Below, piece by piece: positions 9,127 through 18,312 of a stretch of DNA of 53,419 nucleotides. The stretch is taken from the NCBI GenBank assembly GCA_022601345.1, contig JAJACU010000043.1, positions 1-53,419 on the forward strand, read 5' to 3'. Each line of letters starts with the position of its first letter. Positions within the stretch are counted from its first letter, which is position 1. A program made the position numbers and the translations under genes. Below the pieces are notes generated by a model, which did not search any database, was not told the origin of the DNA, and saw only the letters and a list, made by a program, of their open reading frames with translations. The stretch comes from Chlamydiota bacterium (GTDB taxonomy: Bacteria > Chlamydiota > Chlamydiia > Chlamydiales > JAAZZY01).

Positions 9127-11019
9127 TCACTGAAAATCTATTGATTTCATGTAAAATATTTTTGGGCAGGGCTCTTCAACACTTGCATTAGAAAATAAAT
9201 TCGGTGTTTCTTTGGGAATGCAAACATTTTGAAGGCTGTCTCTGTATGCAAATATTTGCTTTGGAACATACAAAAATGTGTAGGGCTGTAGCTCGTGAAT
9301 GCGTCTGTGCACTTTATGGTATAGCTCTTGTCTTGCTTGAGCCTCATTGCAAAACTTAAGTTTTTCAATAAGGCGATCCACCTCTTCATCTTTAAAACTA
9401 ATAATATTTGAAGATGCTACTTTATCCGCTTCACTTGAATGCCAACTCTGTTGTGGATTTTCAGGAGGAGGTGCTAATGACCATGCCATATACATGGCAT
9501 CAAAATTCTTGTTTTTATAACGATCCATGAACTCTGTATAGTCAAGACCCTGAAGCAAACACTCTACTCCTATTTCTTTTAAACTCGTTGAAACATATTG
9601 GCATATAGATTGGGCCAGCTCATTATTTAAAAAATACGATAAGTGAAAGCGTAAAGCTAAGCTCTTGCCATCAGCGATTTTCTCACGAACACCCAAAACT
9701 TTGTTTTGATGCCAACCCTCTTGCTCAAGTAAGTCTACAGCCTTTTGCACATCGTAGGATAAAGGTGCACATTGCTGATCATATGCTGATGAATTCGGCA
9801 TAAATGGACCTGAGAGTTTCTGCGCTCTACCCTTTAAAAAATGTTGGATGATTTCATCGCAATTGATTGCCAAAGTCAGTGCTTCTCTTACTTTTTTACT
9901 CTGAAACAAAGGACTTTTTTGATTCCAACCAATGAAGTAATAAATCTTAGAAAAATACTCCATAATTTTCACATCACTAGAACTGCCTTTTTCCATAAAC
10001 AATTTTAAATCTCTATACTGAAGAGGGCTCAAGTTGCAACTTGACAGCTCTGAACTTTTAAAAGCTTGCCAAGCACCAATTGGAGAAGATTTTCGAATGA
10101 AAGTCATCTTATCCATTAGAGCGCTATAAGAGAGGTGAAAGTCAGGATTTCGCACTAGATCTATACGATTGTGGTTATGTGATTGAAGAATCCAAGGACC
10201 ACAAGAAAAAATTAAATTTTTGGCCCAGTGATTGCAAAAGTGTTTTGCAAAGATATAGTTGCTTTTATCCTGATAGCTCTCTGAAACAATCTTCTTTCCA
10301 TTTGGCCAATATTCAAATACATGTGCTGGAATAGGCTTGAGCTGCCCTGTCAAATATTTTGTGCCGTATGGAGCTTGCTTATCAAATTCCCAAACAACTG
10401 TGAACTGCTTACTATCAATAATTTCAATAGTTTTTAAGTTTTGATAACGACCTCGCAATGAAACGGCTTTGGGCAAGTCGACATATGGGTTTTTAATGGA
10501 ATCTATATAAAGCTTAAAATCAGCAGATGTTACCGGTGTTTTTTGAAAATGAGCCACATCTACATCTTTAAACCCAAACTGCTCTAAATCGACATCACAC
10601 CAAAAAGCATTTTCATCCAAAGTCACGTGGTAGAGCACCTGGTTTCCTTTAACCTCTTCAACAATAGTTTTAGCAAGGCAAGGTGACATGGTCTCATATT
10701 GGCCCACTTTAAGCTGAGACAAACTGCCACTACAAAGTTCCCACAAGCTACTGACTAATGGATCATTGGAAAAAGGGTGGAAATGATTGGGATAGGCAAA
10801 AAAAGAGATCTTATACTCACCTTGAGGCGTAAAGTTTTCTCCCAAAATCTTGGGAAGTGTACTTTGATAAAACTCATCAATCTCTAATAGATTATTTTTA
10901 GAATCCAATATATCTGAAAATATTGGCGCATCTATTGATGTCACGAAATCAGCTCCTTTTATAAAGCTCATATTAAATATGAATAAAATTAAGCAACTGA
11001 AAATATATTTTCTAAGCAT
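9127..11019 (-). CDS. oppA: Peptide ABC transporter substrate-binding protein, OppA type
   Basis: 630 residues. An N-terminal signal sequence (hydrophobic core near residues 8-20) is followed by a family 5 solute-binding protein (SBP_bac_5). Typical segments are a VTSADF motif, the AYPNHFHPFSNDP region and KVREALTLAINCDEII, which matches the family pattern of R-x-A-x-x-x-A-I-D. The role is capture of oligopeptides outside the inner membrane for OppBC. It is first in the operon with oppB and oppC. Its start codon sits inside a small predicted hairpin (11011-11028) and no clear ribosome binding site is visible. Confidence 0.9.
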   Translation of the reverse strand: MLRKYIFSCLILFIFNMSFIKGADFVTSIDAPIFSDILDSKNNLLEIDEFYQSTLPKILGENFTPQGEYKISFFAYPNHFHPFSNDPLVSSLWELCSGSLSQLKVGQYETMSPCLAKTIVEEVKGNQVLYHVTLDENAFWCDVDLEQFGFKDVDVAHFQKTPVTSADFKLYIDSIKNPYVDLPKAVSLRGRYQNLKTIEIIDSKQFTVVWEFDKQAPYGTKYLTGQLKPIPAHVFEYWPNGKKIVSESYQDKSNYIFAKHFCNHWAKNLIFSCGPWILQSHNHNRIDLVRNPDFHLSYSALMDKMTFIRKSSPIGAWQAFKSSELSSCNLSPLQYRDLKLFMEKGSSSDVKIMEYFSKIYYFIGWNQKSPLFQSKKVREALTLAINCDEIIQHFLKGRAQKLSGPFMPNSSAYDQQCAPLSYDVQKAVDLLEQEGWHQNKVLGVREKIADGKSLALRFHLSYFLNNELAQSICQYVSTSLKEIGVECLLQGLDYTEFMDRYKNKNFDAMYMAWSLAPPPENPQQSWHSSEADKVASSNIISFKDEEVDRLIEKLKFCNEAQARQELYHKVHRRIHELQPYTFLYVPKQIFAYRDSLQNVCIPKETPNLFSNASVEEPCPKIFYMKSIDFQ

Positions 11020-11028
11020 AAGCTTAGA
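11011..11028 (-). promoter_or_regulatory. Hairpin covering the oppA start codon
   Basis: TCTAAGC (11011-11017) and GCTTAGA (11022-11028) are perfect inverted repeats separated by four bases. In the minus-strand transcript the oppA AUG straddles the loop and the 3' arm. Seven base pairs of moderate GC content could reduce initiation, so regulation of translation is possible but unproven. Confidence 0.35.
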
Positions 11029-11054
11029 CTATAGATGAAAGTCGTGTTTTAAAA

Positions 11055-11468
11055 CTACTCTTTGGATTTTGACTGACGACAAAATGGAACAGATATTATT
11101 CGAACAGAATAATTTTGTATGGTTGTGGGGACAAGGCTACTTCCTTGATATTTTTCACTATTTTGATTTAAGTTTTCATTTGTTTGAATATCTTTGGGAG
11201 CTCCAGGTGGTTGATTTTTATCTAGAAAACTTTTAATGCAAGGGCCCCCTTCTCCATCGCATTGACAAGGGTTTTCCAAATCCCAGCTAAACTGAGACTT
11301 TACTTTTACAACATATTTCTTTTCAGTTTTAATGGGGCCCGCTTCAAAAGTTTCAATCACTTTTGCAGAAGCATATAAATTGTCAAATGCTCCAAAGCAT
11401 CCTGCTATTAAGACAAATAAAATACTTAAGTAAAATATGGCGCATAGCCTTTGGATCCCTTTAATCAT
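11055..11468 (-). CDS. Small predicted lipoprotein
   Basis: 137 residues from the ATG at 11468; an upstream in-frame start at 11501 would add 11 residues and spoil the signal peptide. A G-rich stretch (GGGGGTGG on the minus strand) precedes this ATG. The signal sequence ends in a lipobox, LIAGC, at about residue 24, so the protein is likely lipid-anchored. The mature part has a Cys pair in NPCQCDGEGGPC that could form a disulfide or bind metal. I do not recognise the family. It lies 35 bases upstream of oppA on the same strand and may be cotranscribed with the opp genes. Confidence 0.65.
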   Translation of the reverse strand: MIKGIQRLCAIFYLSILFVLIAGCFGAFDNLYASAKVIETFEAGPIKTEKKYVVKVKSQFSWDLENPCQCDGEGGPCIKSFLDKNQPPGAPKDIQTNENLNQNSEKYQGSSLVPTTIQNYSVRIISVPFCRQSKSKE

Positions 11469-11559
11469 TTTAACCACCCCCCTAGCCTGGATGTACACCA
11501 AAGTTTATTTTTTCCCAAATAAATTCCTAGAACAACTCATACATCTAATAACAAACAAC

Positions 11560-11588
11560 TTAACACTAAAAACACGGGTTAATATTAT
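11560..11588 (+). promoter_or_regulatory. Possible promoter of the first MFS gene
   Basis: TTAACA (11560-11565) and TATTAT (11583-11588) are 17 bases apart, about 50 bases before the ATG at 11639. The surrounding DNA is very AT-rich, so the call is weak. Confidence 0.3.
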
Positions 11589-11638
11589 GAATAATTCGAT
11601 TCTTTCCATTCAAAAAAAAATTTTGTATATTAAACCCC

Positions 11639-12913
11639 ATGAATGCAAAACCAAATAGCAACTCTTTTTCTAAGACAAGCTCCAAAAGTTGGTGGGTATG
11701 GGCAATTGCCGCTCTATTTCCAATGTACCAATTTATGCTTCAAGGCTCTCCAAGTGTCATGCTACCGGAGCTCATCCATGATTTAGGTATTACCTTAGTT
11801 GAAGCGAGCTTCATAACAACCTTCTTCTATTACAGTTACATCATCATGCAAATTCCATCAGGAATTTTAGTAGATTTATTTGGTCCTAGAATACTTCTAA
11901 GTGTGGGTAGTTTTTTAGCTGGACTCGCTTGCATAATTTTTTCATCATGCAAACTTTTATGGATTGCTGAATTTAGCCGTCTAATTATGGGGTTTGTTTG
12001 TTCAGTTGGAATCGTCTCTGTATTTCTACTAATAACTCAATGGTTTGAAGCTAAGAGATTTGCCCTGTTAGTGGGGCTAACGGAAACCCTCTGTATGGCT
12101 GGAGCTGCGCTCTCAACTGTATTACTATCAGTATCAGTTACTTGGTGGGGTTGGAGAAGAGCTATTTTTCTTTGCGGCCTACTAGGAATCTTCATTTCTC
12201 TCTTAATTGTCCTCATAGTACACAACAAGCCCGGCGACTCTTCATGGATTTTAAAAACTCACGATCGCTTTTCAATTAAAAGTGAAATTAAAAAGCTTCG
12301 AGTTGTCACAGGACGCTTTCAAGTCTGGGTAAGTGGAGTCTATATGGGGCTTGCATTTAGCATCATCCCAGCTTTTTTCTCCCTTTGGGGAATTCCTTTT
12401 TTTATGCATAAATACCACCTTTCATCAACTCAAGCAGCCACCATTAATGCCTTTGGCCTTGTTGGGGTAGGTATTGGAGGCCCTTTTTTAGGCTGGCTCT
12501 CAGATAGAATAAAAAGAAGAAAAATTATTATGAATATTTCATCTTTTGTCACTGTTGTCTGCTTTTGGATTATATTGAAAATAAACACACCTATTGTGTT
12601 GACAGTTTCTTTAACTTTCATTTTGGGATTTGCATGCAGCAGCTATGTTGTTGCCTTTGCACTTATTAAAGAAATCCTGCCTCAAAATGTCAAAGGTAGA
12701 GCTATGGGTTTTGCCAATATGCTTTGCTTGGCAATTGGGGCGCCAGTGCTACAACCTATTATTGCAATGCTTATTAAGCATTCAAAAAATTCTCAAAGTG
12801 TATTTAGATTTGCCCTAAATCCTATTACTATCGCTCTTGCACTGTCATTTATTTTAACGTTTTTCATTAAAGAAACTTACTGCAAAGACTCTTCTGTTAT
12901 TGAGAGCCGATAA
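11639..12913 (+). CDS. MFS transporter
   Basis: 424 residues with about twelve membrane helices. The loop between helices 2 and 3 carries the major facilitator motif (GILVDLFGPRILL), echoed in the second half by GWLSDRIKRRKI. The N-terminal segment LQGSPSVM is shared with the second MFS protein of this window (21059-22330, SPSVM), so the two are paralogues. This subgroup is common in intracellular bacteria such as Legionella and Coxiella (recalled); the substrate is unknown. The gene is monocistronic and diverges from the lipoprotein gene. Confidence 0.88.
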   Translation: MNAKPNSNSFSKTSSKSWWVWAIAALFPMYQFMLQGSPSVMLPELIHDLGITLVEASFITTFFYYSYIIMQIPSGILVDLFGPRILLSVGSFLAGLACIIFSSCKLLWIAEFSRLIMGFVCSVGIVSVFLLITQWFEAKRFALLVGLTETLCMAGAALSTVLLSVSVTWWGWRRAIFLCGLLGIFISLLIVLIVHNKPGDSSWILKTHDRFSIKSEIKKLRVVTGRFQVWVSGVYMGLAFSIIPAFFSLWGIPFFMHKYHLSSTQAATINAFGLVGVGIGGPFLGWLSDRIKRRKIIMNISSFVTVVCFWIILKINTPIVLTVSLTFILGFACSSYVVAFALIKEILPQNVKGRAMGFANMLCLAIGAPVLQPIIAMLIKHSKNSQSVFRFALNPITIALALSFILTFFIKETYCKDSSVIESR

Positions 12914-13018
12914 AGCTCTTGTCCAACTTAAACAATGTTATAAAAATTATTGAATAGCACTACCGCTTAAATCGCATTCGGTCTATATCGAAATTTTAGT
13001 TGCAAATTGTTTAACTCT

Positions 13019-15586
13019 ATGGATAAAAATCTTTTTGAGAGCCAAGTGGGCCATCTAGTTGCAAAAGTAAAGCGCAATTTGATCTCTCATTGGGGAAAAA
13101 GATCAGATCAAGTCACCAATGAACTCTTTTATGAAGCTTTTTCATATGCACTTCGCGAAGAGGTTATGACGAACTGGGCAGCTTGCTTTCGGACTTATCA
13201 AGAGAAAAACAGTCGTATACTTTATTACATTTCAATGGAGTATCTTCCAGGAAAAATTTTATGCAATACGATTAAGTCTTTAAAAATCGAAGATGTTGCA
13301 CGAGAAGCAATGAAACGCCTCAATCGCAATTATGATGAAATTATGCATAAAGAAAGAGAACCTGGGCTAGGAAATGGAGGTCTAGGGCGATTAGCTTCTT
13401 GTTTTTTAGATTCTCTTGCAACACTTAAGATCCCCACTATTGGATATGGCCTGCGATATCAATACGGAACTTTCGAGCAAGAAATATGCTACGGATCTCA
13501 GCTCGAAAGACCCGATCGGTGGCTTTTACACCCCTACCCTTGGGATTTTAGACGAGATGACCGCGCATACATTGTAAAACTAGGTGGTCGAATTTCTGAG
13601 GTAGAGAACTCTATCAATGAAAAATGCCACAATCTCCACGACTGTGAAGAAGTAAGAGCCGTTCCCTACGATATTCCAATTGTCGGACATAGCTCTAAAC
13701 CTGATTTTACAGTAGCAACGATGCGTCTTTGGTCTACAAAGGAATCTCCTAGAAACTTCAGATTACAGGTATTTAATGCAGGAAAAGTAGATGAAGCTGC
13801 TGAAAATACACTTCTTACAGATGTCCTTTATCCCAATGATAACCATGATACCGGCAAACGCTTCCGACTAAAGCAAGAATTTTTACTTGTTTCAGCCTCT
13901 CTCCAAGATATTTATAGTAGACACCTAGCTTGTAATTCTGATTTAAAAAACCTCTCTGATAAAATATGCATACAAATTAATGACACACATCCTGCTCTTT
14001 TAGTTGCTGAGATGATGCGCACCTTAATTAAAAACCATCAATTTAGCTGGGATGAAGCCTGGCAAACAACAACATCTTGCATTAACTTTACCAACCATAC
14101 TGTGCTAGCTGAAGCATTAGAAGAGTGGAAGATTTCTAGGTTGCAGCAAATGCTTCCCAGACAATATGCAATTATAGAAAGAATTAACGAGCAATTTAAA
14201 AACTCGCTTCCTGATAAATTTAAGGAGCCAAAAGCCTTTTCTAAGATTGCAATTATAGATCATGAACATGTGCGTATGGCAAATCTTGCAATTTTTGGCT
14301 CAACAAAAGTAAATGGTGTGGCTAAACTTCACACAGAAATATTAAAAGACAAAGTTTTTAAAAATTTTCATAACCTCTACCCTGACAAATTTTTGAACAT
14401 AACAAATGGAGTCACTCCTAGAAGGTGGTTAATTCATTGTAACCCGCTTCTGACCCAGTTTATTTCAAAGCGTATTGGAGATGAGTGGCAATATGATTTC
14501 AATCAAATTAGTAAACTACATAATTTTGCAAATGACAGTGAAACTCAGAAAGAGTTTATCGACATAAAAAAGCAAAACAAAGACCTCTGCTCTAATTATA
14601 TCAAAAAATATAACGCACAGTTTAGAGCTTACGATCCATTTGTTGAGGAAATGACCCCTCTTGGAAATGATTCTCTCTATGACATGCATATAAAGCGTAT
14701 CCACGAATACAAAAGACAACTACTAAAGCTTGTTCATGCAATTATTATTTACCAAGAGCTCTTAGAAAATCCTCAATCTAGAAAAATTAAGCGCACGTTA
14801 TTTTTTGGAGGTAAAGCAGCTCCAGGATATGACAAAGCAAGAGACCTTATTTATGCTATCCACTTCATTGCCAAACACATTAATCAAGATCCCAGAACAA
14901 ACAATCAACTTAAAATCCTATTTGTTGAAAATTATAATGTAACTAAAGCTGAAATTCTAATTCCTGCAGCAGATCTATCTGAGCAAGTATCTCTTGCCGG
15001 TAAAGAAGCTTCAGGGACAGGTAATATGAAGCTTTCTATGAATGGGGCGCTCACTATAGGCACTGAAGATGGCGCCAATATTGAAATGAGAGAAGCTGTT
15101 ACAGATAAGTGGTGGCCCTTTAGGTTTGGCTCTACTAAAGAAGAGATTGAAAACTTTAGAGAAAAAATGAGTTACGACCCTCAAAAAATCTACCAAGAAA
15201 ACCCAAAAATAAAAATGGCATTAGATGCCCTTAACAACAATACTTTTGCTGAAAATGATTTTGAAAAACAGGTCACTCATCAGTTATATCACTATTTACT
15301 AGAGGGTTTTAACCCAGACCCCTATTTTGTCCTACACGACTTAGAATCTTACTATCAAACGCAGATTAAAGTAGAAGAGCTTTACTCTAAGCCACACGAG
15401 TGGGCCAAATTTGCAATTCACAACATAGCCAGCATGTCTCCTTTTTCATCTGATGTTTCTATTAAAAACTATGCTGAAAACGTTTGGAAAATTAACCCCG
15501 AGAAGATTGCCCCTGAAACTCTTAAGCAAATAAAAGAAGAGTTTGATGCAAATAGCTTATACACAAAGCATAACAAGACTTTATAG
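13019..15586 (+). CDS. glgP: Glycogen phosphorylase
   Basis: 855 residues from the ATG at 13019; a TTG at 13007 is in frame but less likely. It releases glucose-1-phosphate from glycogen or maltodextrin with phosphate and pyridoxal phosphate. The PLP site is clear: KEASGTGNMKLSMNG, with the cofactor lysine at K671. Other family hallmarks are EPGLGNGGLGRLASCFLDS near residue 120, IQINDTHPAL and NGVTPRRWL. Length is normal for the family. Chlamydiota store glycogen, so this is a housekeeping enzyme. It is monocistronic here; no other glg gene is in the window. Confidence 0.96.
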   Translation: MDKNLFESQVGHLVAKVKRNLISHWGKRSDQVTNELFYEAFSYALREEVMTNWAACFRTYQEKNSRILYYISMEYLPGKILCNTIKSLKIEDVAREAMKRLNRNYDEIMHKEREPGLGNGGLGRLASCFLDSLATLKIPTIGYGLRYQYGTFEQEICYGSQLERPDRWLLHPYPWDFRRDDRAYIVKLGGRISEVENSINEKCHNLHDCEEVRAVPYDIPIVGHSSKPDFTVATMRLWSTKESPRNFRLQVFNAGKVDEAAENTLLTDVLYPNDNHDTGKRFRLKQEFLLVSASLQDIYSRHLACNSDLKNLSDKICIQINDTHPALLVAEMMRTLIKNHQFSWDEAWQTTTSCINFTNHTVLAEALEEWKISRLQQMLPRQYAIIERINEQFKNSLPDKFKEPKAFSKIAIIDHEHVRMANLAIFGSTKVNGVAKLHTEILKDKVFKNFHNLYPDKFLNITNGVTPRRWLIHCNPLLTQFISKRIGDEWQYDFNQISKLHNFANDSETQKEFIDIKKQNKDLCSNYIKKYNAQFRAYDPFVEEMTPLGNDSLYDMHIKRIHEYKRQLLKLVHAIIIYQELLENPQSRKIKRTLFFGGKAAPGYDKARDLIYAIHFIAKHINQDPRTNNQLKILFVENYNVTKAEILIPAADLSEQVSLAGKEASGTGNMKLSMNGALTIGTEDGANIEMREAVTDKWWPFRFGSTKEEIENFREKMSYDPQKIYQENPKIKMALDALNNNTFAENDFEKQVTHQLYHYLLEGFNPDPYFVLHDLESYYQTQIKVEELYSKPHEWAKFAIHNIASMSPFSSDVSIKNYAENVWKINPEKIAPETLKQIKEEFDANSLYTKHNKTL

Positions 15587-15608
15587 ATTTTTTTTTAAAG
15601 CAGTAATT

Positions 15609-16343
15609 TTAAGAAGAAATGTTCCATTTAACCATCAATTCCTTATAAGTTCCCTTTCTCTTAGCTTTCTTTACCCCTTTATTAAAGGCATCAATTAAGC
15701 GAGGACTTTGATTTAACATCGTTACAAGATATAAACCATCATCATTCAAGGGCTTTGATACAATTTCAAATGACCCACTATATAGGTTAGTTACAAAAGC
15801 TCTTGCAACCATTATGTCTAATAGAGCTGAGTCTATTAGGTTATATTTCAATGCCTCCATCACAAATGAGGGGGTTGTGTAGGCATATATAAGAACTTTA
15901 GAGTATCTTTGAGCTACATACTCTGCACCTGAAAGACCGACGACACCAACAATTTTTCCTTGCATATTAGCAAGATTGCCCAACTTTGATTTAGGAGGGG
16001 CGATTAAAACTGGCCCAGTTTGAAAGTAGTTTTTAGATACTGAGTAGATGTTGCTTTCAATGGCAACATTTGACTTAGGAGTTATGACTGCGTCAAAAAC
16101 ATTGCGCCGCAAACCATTCAATAAAGATTCTGATCCAGCGTTGACATAAGAGATGCGAATGCCCTCTGACTTAGATATTTCTTTCAGTAGATCTACTGTA
16201 AATCCATAAACATTCTCAGATTGACCCCCTAAATTAGAAGGGTAGAATGAAGGGTCAATTGCCACACTATACTTTTTTCCAAAACCTGAGCAGCCTGAAA
16301 ATAAGATGACAAAAATAACAAATAAAGGAAATAATCTTTTCAT
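15609..16343 (-). CDS. Amino-acid ABC transporter substrate-binding lipoprotein (FliY/ArtJ-like)
   Basis: 244 residues from the ATG at 16343; the longer frame beginning at GTG 16385 would overlap hemH and precede the signal peptide. GGAG lies about ten bases upstream of the ATG. The signal sequence ends with the lipobox FSGC. The remainder is a type 3 extracellular solute-binding domain: DPSFYP, the typical GFTVDLLKEISKSEG, and a C-terminal YKELMVKW. Such proteins bind polar amino acids such as glutamine or arginine. Its location beside hemH matches the chlamydial fliY-hemH pair (recalled as CT486-CT485). No cognate permease or ATPase is adjacent. Confidence 0.87.
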   Translation of the reverse strand: MKRLFPLFVIFVILFSGCSGFGKKYSVAIDPSFYPSNLGGQSENVYGFTVDLLKEISKSEGIRISYVNAGSESLLNGLRRNVFDAVITPKSNVAIESNIYSVSKNYFQTGPVLIAPPKSKLGNLANMQGKIVGVVGLSGAEYVAQRYSKVLIYAYTTPSFVMEALKYNLIDSALLDIMVARAFVTNLYSGSFEIVSKPLNDDGLYLVTMLNQSPRLIDAFNKGVKKAKRKGTYKELMVKWNISS

Positions 16344-16373
16344 AGCAAATACACTCCATCCCCTGATTTCTAT

Positions 16374-17381
16374 ATGAAAATGCACTCAACAAAAGTCAAG
16401 AAAAAAACAGCCCTTGTTATCGTCAATTTTGGTGGGCCACGAAATTTGGATGAAATTCCTGCTTTTTTAAAGAGTCTATTAACTGATCAAGATGTAGTGA
16501 GAACCCCTTTTCCAAGCCTAATCCACAACTACCTCTTCTCAAGGGTTGCTAAAAAAAGATCTAAAAAAGTGGCCCTTGACTATCAGATGATTGGAGGAAA
16601 GTCCCCTATTTATGAAGATACTCAAGCTGTTGCCAAGCAGCTTCAAAACTATGTTCCATATCCAATTTATACATTTCACCGCTATTTACCTGAAACTCAC
16701 TCAAATTTTATGAGAGAGATCATTGAGGCTGATATAGATGAGTGGAAGATTTTTCCAATGTTCCCACAGTTTAGCTATGCTACTTCAGGAAGTATTGCTC
16801 GTTGGTTTTCCAAAAAACTCCCTTCTCATATTACAAATAACATGTTTTGGCTTAAATCCTATCCTTGCCAAAAGCCCTTTATCGACCTTTTCACCAAACG
16901 CATACGAAATTATATGACTGAAAGTCATATTTTAGAGAAAGACTGGCTTTTATTTTTCTCTGCCCATGGCCTTCCCAAGAAATTTGTAGAAGAAGGAGAC
17001 CCTTACCAAAGAGAATGTGAACTCTCTTATAACGCTATCGTTAAAAACTTTCCTAAATGCAAAAGTCTACTTGCCTATCAGTCTAAGTTTGGCCCTGGCC
17101 AATGGCTCAAACCCTACACTATTGATATCTGCAAAAATATTAAGCAGATATCTGAAAGTAAAAAAAATGTTCTTTTTGTTCCTTTAGCTTTCACTTCTGA
17201 TCATATTGAAACTCTTTTTGAAATTGAGACCGAGTACATGCCAGTAATTAAAGATATGGGGCTTAATGCATACCGCTTGCAGGCTTTCAATGACAAACCA
17301 GATTGGATCAAAGCTATCTTTGATTTGCTCAGTGAGCCCTGCCCCTTACTTCCCAATCAGATGCTTGTGCGGCAAAAGTAA
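16374..17381 (+). CDS. hemH: Ferrochelatase
   Basis: 335 residues. It inserts ferrous iron into protoporphyrin IX, the last step of heme synthesis. Family features are VNFGGPRNLDEIPAFL at the N-terminus, the catalytic His in FFSAHGLP (H198), KFGPGQWLKPYT, and FTSDHIETLFEIE with the conserved Glu (E282). The start codon lies only 30 bases from that of the divergent binding-protein gene, so the two promoters must overlap each other or the coding regions. No other heme gene is in the window. Confidence 0.95.
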   Translation: MKMHSTKVKKKTALVIVNFGGPRNLDEIPAFLKSLLTDQDVVRTPFPSLIHNYLFSRVAKKRSKKVALDYQMIGGKSPIYEDTQAVAKQLQNYVPYPIYTFHRYLPETHSNFMREIIEADIDEWKIFPMFPQFSYATSGSIARWFSKKLPSHITNNMFWLKSYPCQKPFIDLFTKRIRNYMTESHILEKDWLLFFSAHGLPKKFVEEGDPYQRECELSYNAIVKNFPKCKSLLAYQSKFGPGQWLKPYTIDICKNIKQISESKKNVLFVPLAFTSDHIETLFEIETEYMPVIKDMGLNAYRLQAFNDKPDWIKAIFDLLSEPCPLLPNQMLVRQK

Positions 17382-17562
17382 GTCATCAACATTCCCTAAC
17401 TCATATAAAAAAATATTTGAAGCTGTTTAGGGTATACTAAGAAACTAGAGACTTGGAAAATTATCTTTAAAGCCTCACGGTTATAATATATACATTTTGA
17501 AATTTTTATACATTAATTAGATAATAGTACAACAAGATTACTACTCGATTTGGAGCAAGATT
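17382..17562. other. Intergenic region before the two orphan genes
   Basis: 181 bases without a gene. A good -10 hexamer TATAAT is at 17482-17487, but no convincing -35 box lies at the right distance (TTGGAA at 17453 is 23 bases away). A second TATACT is at 17433-17438. The ribosome binding site GGAG of the next gene lies seven bases before its ATG. A promoter for the gene at 17563 is probable here but its exact form is unclear. Confidence 0.4.
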
Positions 17563-17979
17563 ATGAGCACTCCTGTTAACGCACTTCTAAGCTGGCAAGC
17601 CGCTGTTGTAGAAGAGGCGATGCACACTTCTTTCAGAGAGCCTGGTGGGATCAAATGGTATGAAGCCTCATTTAGATCTTCTGAAGACAAATCCGTTATG
17701 ATATCATTTGGTCCGCCTAATTGCCTTGATGAGAGCAGTTTATCTGATATTCTTATCTGCGGGCCTGGCAAATCGGGAGATCATGAGCTCTCGCAGTACT
17801 TCAGGCTTGCTCAAGTTAAAAGCGCTTCAGCATCACGTTTAGAATCTATAGATACACAAGTCAGCAGGTTTTTGATTACGCTTAATCCTGAGCCATCAGA
17901 TGAAAATCCTCTTGTTGAATATTTTCAGAGCGCCGTGTACACTGGTATTTCCGATCACAATAAAACAAAAGAAGACTAA
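17563..17979 (+). CDS. Hypothetical protein, orphan
   Basis: 138 residues, no signal peptide and no membrane segment. GGAG seven bases before the ATG supports the start. The composition is soluble and acidic, with an alternating strand-like pattern (KSVMISFGPP, SRFLITLNPEP). I do not recognise the family. It is followed after 18 bases by another small unknown gene and then by a glycosyltransferase, all on the same strand, so the three may form an operon. A lineage-specific secreted or regulatory protein is possible but not shown. Confidence 0.6.
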   Translation: MSTPVNALLSWQAAVVEEAMHTSFREPGGIKWYEASFRSSEDKSVMISFGPPNCLDESSLSDILICGPGKSGDHELSQYFRLAQVKSASASRLESIDTQVSRFLITLNPEPSDENPLVEYFQSAVYTGISDHNKTKED

Positions 17980-17997
17980 CAAGTTAAGGTTGTTGCC

Positions 17998-18303
17998 ATG
18001 GATTTATCAGTAAACTCCTCTTTTAGATCTCCTATAATAGAGCTAGTGCCCCTTCAAGGTCCACCCCAAACACAGCCACCCTCACACTATTGTAATGATT
18101 GGGAAGAAGTTTTATTCAGATTCATTCCTCAAAATGTCAGTGTACAATGGGTTTATAGTAACCGTTTTCCTCAAGCCACTTTTACAGCACCCTTCTTAAC
18201 AAAAAAAAACCTACAACTACAACTACCCCCAAATTGGACGGTTAACGAAGATTGTCAAGCAGATCCAAAAAGATTCACTGTGATAATGTCAGACCCTGAT
18301 TAA
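17998..18303 (+). CDS. Hypothetical protein, orphan
   Basis: 101 residues, no signal peptide or membrane segment. It is rich in Pro and Gln (GPPQTQPPSHY) with several Trp and Phe residues, suggesting a small beta-rich fold. The ribosome binding site is weak (AAGG about 11 bases upstream). It sits between the 138-residue orphan (18 bases upstream) and the glycosyltransferase (9 bases downstream). Function unknown; short length leaves some doubt that it is a real gene, but the tight spacing supports it. Confidence 0.55.
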   Translation: MDLSVNSSFRSPIIELVPLQGPPQTQPPSHYCNDWEEVLFRFIPQNVSVQWVYSNRFPQATFTAPFLTKKNLQLQLPPNWTVNEDCQADPKRFTVIMSDPD

Positions 18304-18312
18304 AGTTTTTTT

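Noticed and set aside
15568-15598. T-rich stretch after glgP as an intrinsic terminator
   Set aside because: The only upstream pairing is AAAG/CTTT with a ten-base loop, too weak to call.
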